From positions 1 through 5,911 of the forward strand of contig CAZMRK010000652.1 of assembly GCA_964568355.1 (NCBI GenBank): a stretch of 5,911 nucleotides of DNA. The letters are read 5' to 3'. Each line of letters begins with the position of its first letter. Position 1 is the first letter of the stretch. The notes under the pieces are model-generated. The model was given only the letters and a program-made list of their open reading frames with translations, was not told where the DNA came from and made no database searches. The stretch comes from JAJPJX01 sp964568355 (GTDB taxonomy: Bacteria; Acidobacteriota; Terriglobia; Bryobacterales; Bryobacteraceae). Shown in pieces: positions 1 to 5,911 of the stretch. The position numbers and the translations under genes are program-made.

Positions 1-31
1 AGACTATCCCGTTACCGGGAACCGGGTCTGA
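1..31 (+). CDS. nuoC: NADH-quinone oxidoreductase subunit C, C-terminal end only (partial)
   Basis: Only the last nine codons and a TGA stop (29-31) are inside the window; the gene starts off the left edge. Read in the frame beginning at base 2, the tail is DYPVTGNRV. This matches the D-[FY]-P-[LV]-T-G signature near the C-terminus of NuoC, the 30 kDa peripheral-arm subunit that packs against NuoD. Many NuoC proteins continue for some residues after this motif, so this one ends soon after it. The position directly upstream of nuoD is the standard place for nuoC. The reading frame is the same as that of nuoD, with one TGA and five sense codons between them. The call rests on a short motif plus gene order, so it is likely but not proven from this window alone. 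Confidence 0.8.
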   Translation, partial: DYPVTGNRV

Positions 32-35
32 AAAC

Positions 36-40
36 AGGGA
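36..40 (+). promoter_or_regulatory. Ribosome binding site of nuoD
   Basis: AGGGA lies six bases before the GTG at 47, a normal Shine-Dalgarno spacing. It favours GTG 47 as the nuoD start over the later in-frame GTG at 71 and ATG at 104, neither of which has a comparable purine-rich site at the right distance. Confidence 0.55.
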
Positions 41-46
41 CATATC

Positions 47-1258
47 GTGAGTGACACAGCAACTCCTGACGTGAGTACCGACCAAGTCGCGAAGCCCCGG
101 AGCATGACCCTCAACATGGGTCCCCAGCACCCCTCCACGCATGGGGTACTGCGGCTGCAACTGGAACTGGACGGAGAGACGATTCTCTCCTGCCGTCCGG
201 ACATCGGCTACCTGCACACAGGCATCGAGAAGGAATGCGAGGTCAAGACCTACCAGCAGGCAGTGACACTGACCGACCGCATCGACTACCTGGCTCCGCT
301 ATCGAATAACCTGTGCTACTGCCTGGCGGTGGAGAAACTGCTGGGTCTGGAGATACCGCCGCAGGCGCAGTGGATGCGGGTGATGCTGACCGAGTTCACG
401 CGGCTGAACAGCCACCTGGTGTGGCTGGGCACGCACGCCATCGACATCGGCGCGATGAGCGTGTTTCTCTACTGCTTCCGGGAGCGGGAAGAGATTCTGC
501 GCATCTTCGAGGCATTTTCGGGCCAGCGCATGATGACCAGCTATTTCCGTATTGGCGGGTTGGCGCTGGAGCCTCCGCGGGGCTGGCAGAAGCGGGTCAA
601 GAAATTCATCGATGTGTTTCCCAGCCGGGTGGACGAGTACGAGGAGCTGTTGACCTCCAACCGCATCTGGCAGGGACGGACGCAGGGGATCGGGTACATT
701 CCGGTGGAGGACATGCTGGACCTCGGCGTGACCGGGCCGATGCTGCGGGCGGCGGGAGTGAAGTGGGACAGCCGCAAGGCGCAGCCCTATTCGAGCTACG
801 ACCAGTTTGATTTTGAGATCCCCACGCGCACGGAAAACGATGTGTATGCGCGCTACCAGGTACGGATCGAGGAGATGCGGCAGAGCGCGCGCATCATCAA
901 ACAGGCTCTCGAAGGCATGCCGGAAGGTCCCTGGACGGCGGACGCTCCGCACGTGGTGCTTCCGGAGCGCGAGAAGATGAAGACGCAGATGGAGGCGCTC
1001 ATCTATCACTTCAAGATCGTAACGGAGGGCTTCCGGGTTCCGGAGGGCGAGGTCTATCAGGTCATCGAATCGCCACGCGGCGAGGTCGGCTACTACGTAG
1101 TCAGCGACGGAACCACGCATCCCTACCGGGTGCATGTGCGCGGCCCCAGTTTCGGCAATCTTCAGGCGGTCCCCCGGATGGTCGAAGGCACCCTGATCGC
1201 GGACGTGATCGCGGCGATCGGCAGCATGGATTTCGTGCTGGGAGATTGCGATCGGTAG
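47..1258 (+). CDS. nuoD: NADH-quinone oxidoreductase subunit D (49 kDa subunit)
   Basis: NuoD is the peripheral-arm subunit that, with NuoB, forms the site where electrons from cluster N2 reduce quinone. It is related to the large subunit of [NiFe] hydrogenases but has no metal site. The 403-residue length is normal for an unfused NuoD. The N-terminal hairpin GPQHPSTHGVLR is at residues 25-36; His32 corresponds to the quinone-headgroup histidine (His38 in Thermus Nqo4). Tyr81 in DRIDY corresponds to Tyr87, and Asp133 to Asp139, so the quinone-site residues are intact. The C-terminal signature ESPRGEVGYYVVSDG spans 341-355, and the protein ends in GDCDR, close to the usual G-[ED]-x-D-R. The start is GTG with AGGGA upstream; homology strictly requires only residues from about Met20 on, so a shorter start is possible. 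It follows nuoC by 15 bases and is part of the operon. Identification is secure. Confidence 0.97.
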   Translation: MSDTATPDVSTDQVAKPRSMTLNMGPQHPSTHGVLRLQLELDGETILSCRPDIGYLHTGIEKECEVKTYQQAVTLTDRIDYLAPLSNNLCYCLAVEKLLGLEIPPQAQWMRVMLTEFTRLNSHLVWLGTHAIDIGAMSVFLYCFREREEILRIFEAFSGQRMMTSYFRIGGLALEPPRGWQKRVKKFIDVFPSRVDEYEELLTSNRIWQGRTQGIGYIPVEDMLDLGVTGPMLRAAGVKWDSRKAQPYSSYDQFDFEIPTRTENDVYARYQVRIEEMRQSARIIKQALEGMPEGPWTADAPHVVLPEREKMKTQMEALIYHFKIVTEGFRVPEGEVYQVIESPRGEVGYYVVSDGTTHPYRVHVRGPSFGNLQAVPRMVEGTLIADVIAAIGSMDFVLGDCDR

Positions 1259-1260
1259 CG

Positions 1261-1278
1261 GCCGCGGTCAGACGCGGC
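1261..1278 (+). other. Small GC hairpin in the nuoD-nuoE gap
   Basis: GCCGCG (1261-1266) and CGCGGC (1273-1278) are perfect inverted repeats around a six-base loop, starting three bases after the nuoD stop codon. No T-run follows (the next bases are GCGGTCCTAAG), so it is not an intrinsic terminator, and nuoE must be read through from upstream. It could slow 3' exonucleases or set the nuoE translation level, but a six-base GC stem also arises easily by chance in such GC-rich DNA. The function is unproven. Confidence 0.35.
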
Positions 1279-1297
1279 GCGGTCCTAAGAAAATCAC

Positions 1298-1780
1298 ATG
1301 ACGTTTTCTCCTGAGTTGGAAGCCAGGTTCGAAAAGCTCCTGAAGAGCTACCCCCCGGGACGGCAGCGTTCGGCGATGATTCCAATGCTGCTGTACGCGC
1401 AGGACGAGATCGGTTCGGTGACGCCGGAGTTGGTGTCGGAGGTGGCACACCGGGTGGGAGTGGAACCGCTGCAGGTGGAGGAAGTGATGAGCTACTACTC
1501 CATGCTGCACAAGAAGCCGCTGGGCAAGTATCACGTCCAGATCTGCACGAACATCAGTTGCCTGCTGACCGGAGGCGAGGAGTTGTGGCAGCACGCCTGC
1601 AAGAAGCTGGGCATCGGACACAAGGAAGTGACGGCGGACGGACAGATTTCGCTCGAGGAAGTGGAATGCATCGGGGCCTGCTCCTGGGCTCCGGCGTTGC
1701 AGGTCAACTACGATTTCCACCACAACGTTACCCCCGAGAAGCTGGACCAGCTTCTCGACAGCCTGAGAAAGATTCAGTAA
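1298..1780 (+). CDS. nuoE: NADH-quinone oxidoreductase subunit E (24 kDa subunit, [2Fe-2S] N1a)
   Basis: NuoE is a thioredoxin-fold [2Fe-2S] protein of the NADH-oxidising module. Its cluster N1a lies near the FMN of NuoF, on the side away from the main electron path. The 160-residue length is typical. An N-terminal helical region (about 1-75) ends in SYYSMLHKKPLGKYH, the usual lead-in to the cluster domain. The four ligands are Cys83 and Cys88 (C-x4-C, in CTNISC) and Cys124 and Cys128 (C-x3-C, in CIGACSWAP), so the site is complete. The start is well fixed: an in-frame TAA at 1286-1288 lies only nine bases upstream and no other start codon lies between. The ribosome site is poor (AAGAAA at about 1288-1293). 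The gene sits 39 bases after nuoD and 7 before nuoF, the usual order. Identification is secure. Confidence 0.97.
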   Translation: MTFSPELEARFEKLLKSYPPGRQRSAMIPMLLYAQDEIGSVTPELVSEVAHRVGVEPLQVEEVMSYYSMLHKKPLGKYHVQICTNISCLLTGGEELWQHACKKLGIGHKEVTADGQISLEEVECIGACSWAPALQVNYDFHHNVTPEKLDQLLDSLRKIQ

Positions 1781-1787
1781 CCGCGCC

Positions 1788-3101
1788 ATGCTGTACAACG
1801 AACCCAGCCCGCTTGAAATCAAGGTCCTGACGCGCCGCTTCGGCCTGGAGAACTCGGCCTCGCTGGACACCTACCTGGCTAACGACGGATTCAAGGCGTT
1901 CCAAAAGGCGCTGGAGATGACGCCGGAGCAGATCATCGAAGAAGTCAAGATCTCGAACCTGCGGGGGCGCGGCGGGGCGGGATTTCCGACGGGGATGAAG
2001 TGGAGCTTCGTGCCGCGCACGTCGCCCAAGCCCAAATACATCGTGGTCAACGGCGACGAGAGCGAGCCGGGGACCTGCAAAGACCGGCTGCTGATTGAAA
2101 ACGATCCGCACCAGTTGATCGAGGGCGTGCTGATCGCGGGCCTGGCGGTAGACGCGCATTCCGGTTACATCTACATCCGGGGCGAGTATCGCTACCTGAT
2201 CGAGATCATGGACCGGGCGATCGCCGAGGCCTATTCGCGCGGCTACCTGGGCAAGAACATCATGGGATCGAATTTCAGCTTCGATCTCTATACGCACACG
2301 GGCGCGGGCGCGTACGAGTGCGGAGAAGAATCGGCGCTGCTCGAATCGCTGGAAGGCAAACGCGGGGTGCCGCGCATCCGGCCGCCGTTTCCGGCGGTGG
2401 TGGGCGCTTTCCAGTGCCCCACGGTGCTGAACAACGTGGAGACCTACTGCGCGGTGCCGGCCATTTTGCGGGACGGCGGCGCGGCGTTCGCGGCACTGGG
2501 CGTACCCAAGGCCGGGGGAACGAAACTGACCTGCCTGACCGGGCACATCAACCGGCCGGGCGTGTATGAACTACCGCTGGGCTTCCCGGTGATGAAGATG
2601 ATCGAGGAAGTGGGCGGGGGAATACGCGGCGGGAAGAAGTTGAAGGCGTTTATTCCGGGCGGATCTTCGTGCCCGGTGCTGACCGGGGAAGAGTGCGAGG
2701 GCCTGACCATGGACTACGACGCCATGGCCAAGAAAAAGACCATGCTGGGCTCGGGCGGCGTGGTGATCATAGACGAAGATACCTGCATGGTGAAGGCGGC
2801 GCTGCGCATCATCCGCTTTTACGCGCATGAAAGCTGCGGGTGGTGCATCCCGTGCCGGGAAGGGACGACGTGGCTGCGCAAGCTGCTGCAGCGCTTTCAC
2901 GACGGGATGGGGCAGCGCAGCGACATCACCCTGATCGGCGACCTGGCCAAGAACATGTTCGGGCGCACGTTCTGCCCTCTGGGCGATGCGGCGGCCATGC
3001 CCATGATGTCCATTGTGGAGAAGTTCTACCACGAGTTCGAGGATCATCTGAACGGCAAGCCGTGCCCCTATGAGAAATCGCGGGAACTGGTGAGCGCGTA
3101 G
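1788..3101 (+). CDS. nuoF: NADH-quinone oxidoreductase subunit F (51 kDa, NADH/FMN-binding, [4Fe-4S] N3)
   Basis: NuoF is the electron entry subunit: it binds NADH and FMN, takes the hydride, and passes electrons to cluster N3 and then to NuoG. At 437 residues it matches the family (about 430-445). The glycine-rich NADH/FMN motif GRGGAGFPTGMKW is at 60-72, the flavin-site segment VVNGDESEPGTCKDR at 86-100, and the ECGEESALLESLEGKRG segment at 177-193. Cluster N3 ligands are Cys350, Cys353 and Cys356 (in ESCGWCIPCREGT) and Cys396 (in TFCPLGDAA), the exact C-x2-C-x2-C-x39-C pattern. No Shine-Dalgarno sequence is visible: the seven bases after the nuoE stop are CCGCGCC, and the nearest purine run (GAGAAAG, about 1766-1772) is too far upstream, so translation probably depends on coupling to nuoE. 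The ATG at 1788 gives an N-terminus that lines up with known homologues. The stop is TAG. Identification is secure. Confidence 0.98.
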   Translation: MLYNEPSPLEIKVLTRRFGLENSASLDTYLANDGFKAFQKALEMTPEQIIEEVKISNLRGRGGAGFPTGMKWSFVPRTSPKPKYIVVNGDESEPGTCKDRLLIENDPHQLIEGVLIAGLAVDAHSGYIYIRGEYRYLIEIMDRAIAEAYSRGYLGKNIMGSNFSFDLYTHTGAGAYECGEESALLESLEGKRGVPRIRPPFPAVVGAFQCPTVLNNVETYCAVPAILRDGGAAFAALGVPKAGGTKLTCLTGHINRPGVYELPLGFPVMKMIEEVGGGIRGGKKLKAFIPGGSSCPVLTGEECEGLTMDYDAMAKKKTMLGSGGVVIIDEDTCMVKAALRIIRFYAHESCGWCIPCREGTTWLRKLLQRFHDGMGQRSDITLIGDLAKNMFGRTFCPLGDAAAMPMMSIVEKFYHEFEDHLNGKPCPYEKSRELVSA

Positions 3102-3104
3102 GAC

Positions 3105-3108
3105 AGGA
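3105..3108 (+). promoter_or_regulatory. Ribosome binding site of nuoG
   Basis: AGGA lies five bases before the nuoG ATG, inside the 12-base gap after the nuoF stop. It is the clearest Shine-Dalgarno match in the window, although shorter than a full AGGAGG. Confidence 0.6.
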
Positions 3109-3113
3109 CCGAA

Positions 3114-5153
3114 ATGGCTGATCTGGTAAATCTCACGATAGACGGCAAGGCGGTGCAGGCGGCTCCCGGCACGCTGGTGATCGACGCGGCAAAGCGGGCC
3201 GGCATCGAGATTCCGGCGTTCTGTTATTACGAGGGCCTTACGCTGCAGGCGGCCTGCCGCATGTGCCTGGTGGAAGTCGAGAAGATGCCCAAGCTGATGG
3301 CATCCTGCACGCTGCCGGTCGCGGAAGGGATGGTGGTGCGGACGGAGACCCCCACCGTAGCCGCGGCGCGCAAATCCATGCTGGAATTCCTGCTCAGCAA
3401 TCACCCGCTGGACTGCCCGGTGTGCGACAAGGGCGGCGAGTGCGAATTGCAGGATATGACATTCCGCTACGGCGCCGGCGAGAGCCGTTTCACGGAAGTG
3501 AAGCAGCATGTGGAAGAGAAGCAGTGGTCGCCGGTGGTCTTTTATGACGCGCCGCGCTGCATCCTGTGCTTTCGCTGCGTACGCATCTGCAACGAGGGCA
3601 TGGGAGTGAATGCCCTGGGCATCATCAATCGCGGCGTGGTCTCCGAGATCGCGCCCAACGAACAGGACCACCTGGAATGCGATGAGTGCGGCATGTGCAT
3701 CGACATCTGCCCGGTGGGCGCGCTGACCAGCGGCGCATACCGCTACCACACGCGGCCCTGGGAGATGGAGCATGTGGGCACGATCTGCACGCACTGCGCC
3801 GACGGCTGCAAGACGACGCTGGGGGTTCGCAACAACCAGATCATCCGCAGCAACAATCGCGACCGGTCCGGGATCAACGGCGAGTTCCTGTGCGTGAAGG
3901 GCCGCTACGCGTTCGATTTTTCGGATCATCCGGAGCGGCTGCAATCGCCGCTGATGAAGGTGAACGGGAAACTCGAACCGGTGTCGTGGTCCGAGGCGCT
4001 GGAAGCGGTGGCAAAGAAGTTCCGCGAGGTCAAAGAACGCCAGGGCCAGTTCGGCGTTATCGGCTCGAACCACACCACTAACGAAGAGAACTTCTACCTG
4101 CGCAAATTCGCGCGGGAGGTGCTCGAAACCGGAAATCTGGATCATCACCGCACGGGCGATGTGCTGACCCTGCTGGATGCGCTGAGCGGGAAGACCGGCA
4201 AGCTGGCTTCCGCGGCCGATCTGTACGAGCGCAAGGCGGTGCTGGTGATCGGAGCCGACCTGGCGTTGGAGCATCCCTTCCTTTCCTATCAGATCCGGGC
4301 GAACTACCGGCACCACCAGGCGCATGTCTATGTCGTGACGCCGGAGCCGGTGCGGGAGGACAAGTATTCCGCGGTGAGCATCCGCGGCGGAGCGGAGGCT
4401 TACGAGAGCCTGCGCGAGAAACTGGCGGCGGAGCCGGAACTGGTCATCGTCTTCGGCGACTCGGTAAAAGGCGATGCCTTGCGCAAGCTGGTGGATTTCG
4501 GCGAAGGGCTGGGCATTCCGGTCCGCTATGTGTGCCTGGTGGATTATTCCAACTCGCGCGGCGCGATGGATATGAGGCTGCTGCCCGAACCGGGCGGCCT
4601 GACACTGCCCGAGATGCTGGTGTCCGAAGATCTGGACGTGCTGTGGGTGGTGGGCGCCAATCCTCTGAAGAACGGCGGGTTGAAATCGAGCAAGGCGTTC
4701 GTTGTGGTGCAGGATATGTTCCTGACCGAGACGGCCCAGGCGGCGGACGTGGTGTTTCCGGCGGCTTCGGCCTATGAGAAGAACGGCACGGTCACCAACG
4801 TTACGGGCGAGGTCCAGCGGCTCAAGAAAGGTTCGGAGGCGATGGGAACCAAGCCGGACCTGGAGATCATCGGGCTGATCGCCAAGGAGATGGGCGCGGC
4901 GCCGGTGGTGGGTCCATGGATCCCGGCAAAGGTGTTCGAGCAGATTCGCAAGTCGGTGCCGGGGTACGACATTCCGGCGCCGGTGATCGCCACTGGGGGC
5001 GCGGCGCAGACGATGCCGGTCAATGGTCGCATTCCGATGGAAAGCCGCCCGGATCTGATCTGGTCCGCCAAGAACAATCTGTTCACGTCGGGGACCCTGG
5101 GGCGGTATTCTAAAGTACTGAACTCCGTGGTAGAAAGTCGCGGCAACCGTTAA
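3114..5153 (+). CDS. nuoG: NADH-quinone oxidoreductase subunit G (75 kDa, multi-cluster iron-sulfur subunit)
   Basis: NuoG carries electrons from N3 of NuoF toward NuoI. In order: a [2Fe-2S] ferredoxin domain (about 1-80) with N1b ligands Cys37, 48, 51 and 65; the His-ligated N5 site His97, Cys101, 104 and 110; a double [4Fe-4S] ferredoxin domain (about 141-210) with Cys149, 152, 155, 159 and Cys189, 192, 195, 199; the N7 site Cys225, 228, 232 and 260 (C-x2-C-x3-C-x27-C); then a molybdopterin-oxidoreductase-like region (about 265-580, including WVVGANPLKNGG at 511-522). N4 needs Cys149, 152, 155 and 199; the other four ferredoxin cysteines could hold an additional cluster absent from E. coli, Thermus and mitochondrial homologues. 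After Cys260 the only cysteine is Cys474, so no molybdenum ligand is apparent. At 679 residues it is shorter than Thermus (about 780) or E. coli (about 900) NuoG. The ATG has AGGA upstream. The subunit call is secure; hydrogenase and formate dehydrogenase relatives are excluded by context. Confidence 0.97.
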   Translation: MADLVNLTIDGKAVQAAPGTLVIDAAKRAGIEIPAFCYYEGLTLQAACRMCLVEVEKMPKLMASCTLPVAEGMVVRTETPTVAAARKSMLEFLLSNHPLDCPVCDKGGECELQDMTFRYGAGESRFTEVKQHVEEKQWSPVVFYDAPRCILCFRCVRICNEGMGVNALGIINRGVVSEIAPNEQDHLECDECGMCIDICPVGALTSGAYRYHTRPWEMEHVGTICTHCADGCKTTLGVRNNQIIRSNNRDRSGINGEFLCVKGRYAFDFSDHPERLQSPLMKVNGKLEPVSWSEALEAVAKKFREVKERQGQFGVIGSNHTTNEENFYLRKFAREVLETGNLDHHRTGDVLTLLDALSGKTGKLASAADLYERKAVLVIGADLALEHPFLSYQIRANYRHHQAHVYVVTPEPVREDKYSAVSIRGGAEAYESLREKLAAEPELVIVFGDSVKGDALRKLVDFGEGLGIPVRYVCLVDYSNSRGAMDMRLLPEPGGLTLPEMLVSEDLDVLWVVGANPLKNGGLKSSKAFVVVQDMFLTETAQAADVVFPAASAYEKNGTVTNVTGEVQRLKKGSEAMGTKPDLEIIGLIAKEMGAAPVVGPWIPAKVFEQIRKSVPGYDIPAPVIATGGAAQTMPVNGRIPMESRPDLIWSAKNNLFTSGTLGRYSKVLNSVVESRGNR

Positions 5154-5155
5154 TG
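5151..5155 (+). promoter_or_regulatory. nuoG stop / nuoH start overlap (TAATG)
   Basis: The TAA ending nuoG (5151-5153) shares its last A with the ATG of nuoH (5153-5155). The bases just upstream (CGCGGCAACCGT) contain no Shine-Dalgarno match, so nuoH is probably translated by termination-reinitiation by ribosomes finishing nuoG. This would tie production of the membrane subunit to that of the peripheral arm. The overlap is seen directly; the coupling is inferred. Confidence 0.7.
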
Positions 5156-5911
5156 AACTTCCTCCTCCTGAGCCTGATCAAGGCCTTGGTGGTCGCGTTC
5201 GTACTGCTGACCACGCTGGCCTACCTGCAATGGGTGGAACGCAAGGTTATTGCGCACATCCAGGTGCGCCTTGGTCCTTCACGGGTCGGCCCGCACGGGC
5301 TATTGCAGCCCCTGGCGGATGTGATCAAGCTGATCACCAAAGAAGACCTGATTCCCCCGCATGTGAATAAGTTTTTCTACCTGGCCGCTCCTTTTCTGGC
5401 GGTCACGATGGCCCTGCTTTCGATCTCAGTCATCCCGTTCGGATCCGAGGTGGAGATTCTGGGGCAGACGACCTGGATGCAGCTTACGGACCTGAATATC
5501 GGCGTGCTGTTCATTCTGGCGGTTTCTTCGATGGGCGTCTACGGGATTGTGCTGGCGGGCTGGGCCTCCAACAACAAGTACTCGCTGCTGGGAGGCTTGC
5601 GAAGCTCGGCGCAGATGATCAGCTACGAGCTGCCGATGAGCCTGGCCATCGCCGCGCCGCTGCTGATTGCCAATACGCTCAGCCTGCGCGAACTGGTGGA
5701 GCGGCAGGCGGGTTTCGCATTCGGCTTTCTGCCGCGATGGAGCATTTTCCAGGGGCCTTGGCCGCAGATCATCAGCTTCTTCATTTTTCTGATCGCCAGT
5801 TTTGCCGAGACCAACCGCGTGCCCTTCGATCTGCCGGAAGCCGAGAACGAGCTGGTGGCAGGTTTTCACACCGAATACAGCAGTATGAAGTTCGCGGCCT
5901 TCTTTATGGCC
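5153..5911 (+). CDS. nuoH: NADH-quinone oxidoreductase subunit H (ND1-like membrane subunit), N-terminal part, cut by window edge
   Basis: NuoH is the inner-membrane subunit that docks the peripheral arm, forms much of the quinone tunnel, and links quinone reduction to proton pumping. The 253 codons present are open to the last base; full-length proteins usually have about 320-430 residues, so roughly the first two thirds is here. Hydrophobic segments lie at about 3-26, 75-97, 115-137, 155-176 and 203-220, with another starting near 246. The family signatures are intact: WVERK at 27-31, then RLGPSRVGPHGLLQPLAD at 39-56 (Arg39 and Asp56 matching conserved ND1 residues), GGLRSSAQMISYELPMSL at 147-164, and the acidic loop from AETNRVPFD (218-226) through EAENELVAGFHTEYSS (229-244). 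The conserved loop acids Glu219, 229, 231, 233 and 241 and Asp226 are all present. The start codon overlaps the nuoG stop. Identification is secure. Confidence 0.97.
   Translation, partial: MNFLLLSLIKALVVAFVLLTTLAYLQWVERKVIAHIQVRLGPSRVGPHGLLQPLADVIKLITKEDLIPPHVNKFFYLAAPFLAVTMALLSISVIPFGSEVEILGQTTWMQLTDLNIGVLFILAVSSMGVYGIVLAGWASNNKYSLLGGLRSSAQMISYELPMSLAIAAPLLIANTLSLRELVERQAGFAFGFLPRWSIFQGPWPQIISFFIFLIASFAETNRVPFDLPEAENELVAGFHTEYSSMKFAAFFMA

Noticed and set aside
8..26. Short inverted and direct repeats (CCCG/CGGG, ACCGGG twice) at the end of nuoC
   Set aside because: The stem is only four bases, it lies inside coding sequence for the conserved NuoC tail, and the second CGGG copy makes the pairing ambiguous; no sign of a regulatory element.
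313..810. Second + strand frame of 165 codons inside nuoD
   Set aside because: Gly/Ala/Arg/Asp-rich out-of-frame reading of nuoD without family resemblance.
299..1135. Opposite-strand open frame of 278 codons inside nuoD
   Set aside because: Same low-information His/Arg/Leu-rich composition and fully inside nuoD; a shadow of high GC third positions.
1258..1267. Overlapping NotI and SacII recognition sequences (GCGGCCGCGG), which look like a cloning polylinker
   Set aside because: Both flanks are continuous nuo operon sequence and no other polylinker sites or vector sequence are nearby; the run is explained by GC-rich intergenic DNA and the small hairpin.
1728..2546. Opposite-strand open frame of 272 codons over the nuoE-nuoF junction
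   Set aside because: Antisense to two certain genes, no recognisable motif, no plausible ribosome site or promoter.
2571..4325. Opposite-strand open frame of 584 codons
   Set aside because: It lies wholly antisense to nuoF and nuoG, whose identity is certain. The predicted protein is rich in His, Arg, Gln, Ala and Leu with no recognisable domain, as expected from the complement of GC-rich codons. It can cross the nuoF-nuoG junction only because both genes share a frame.
3558..4600. Possibility that nuoE, nuoF and nuoG encode a soluble hydrogenase or formate dehydrogenase diaphorase module rather than complex I
   Set aside because: The genes sit between nuoC-nuoD and nuoH, NuoG lacks an H-cluster domain and a molybdenum-ligating Cys/Sec, and all complex I ligands are in place.

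Overview
The window is one continuous, same-strand stretch of a respiratory complex I (NADH:quinone oxidoreductase, nuo) operon. It reads, left to right: the last codons of nuoC, then complete nuoD, nuoE, nuoF and nuoG, then the first 253 codons of nuoH, which runs off the right edge. Every gene is on the + strand. The gaps are 15, 39, 7 and 12 bases, and nuoG and nuoH overlap by one base. I see no internal promoter, terminator, RNA gene, mobile element, CRISPR array or long repeat. The largest non-coding stretch is the 39-base nuoD-nuoE gap.

The organism is a GC-rich bacterium. G and C dominate third codon positions, and long shadow ORFs on the opposite strand follow from that. Separate (unfused) nuoC and nuoD, the order D-E-F-G-H, and the style of the NuoG iron-sulfur region suggest Acidobacteriota or a nearby phylum. 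That placement is from recall of family sequence style, not from a search, and is only moderately sure.

The genes form one electron path. NuoF (FMN, cluster N3) takes hydride from NADH, and NuoE holds the off-path cluster N1a. NuoG carries N1b, N5, N4 and N7 toward the connecting-module clusters on NuoI/NuoB, which are outside the window. NuoD forms the quinone-reduction pocket together with NuoB, and NuoH is the membrane subunit that shapes the quinone tunnel and couples it to the proton-pumping arm. All cofactor ligands I could check are present, so the enzyme looks intact and NADH-dependent.

The most interesting point is in NuoG. It keeps a complete eight-cysteine double [4Fe-4S] ferredoxin motif, where E. 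coli, Thermus and mitochondrial homologues keep only the four cysteines for N4. It also retains all four N7 cysteines, while its molybdopterin-like C-terminal half is short and has no active-site Cys/Sec. Smaller curiosities are two in-frame gene junctions separated by a single stop codon (nuoC/nuoD and nuoF/nuoG) and a small GC hairpin between nuoD and nuoE. I see no sign of an undescribed multi-gene system here.
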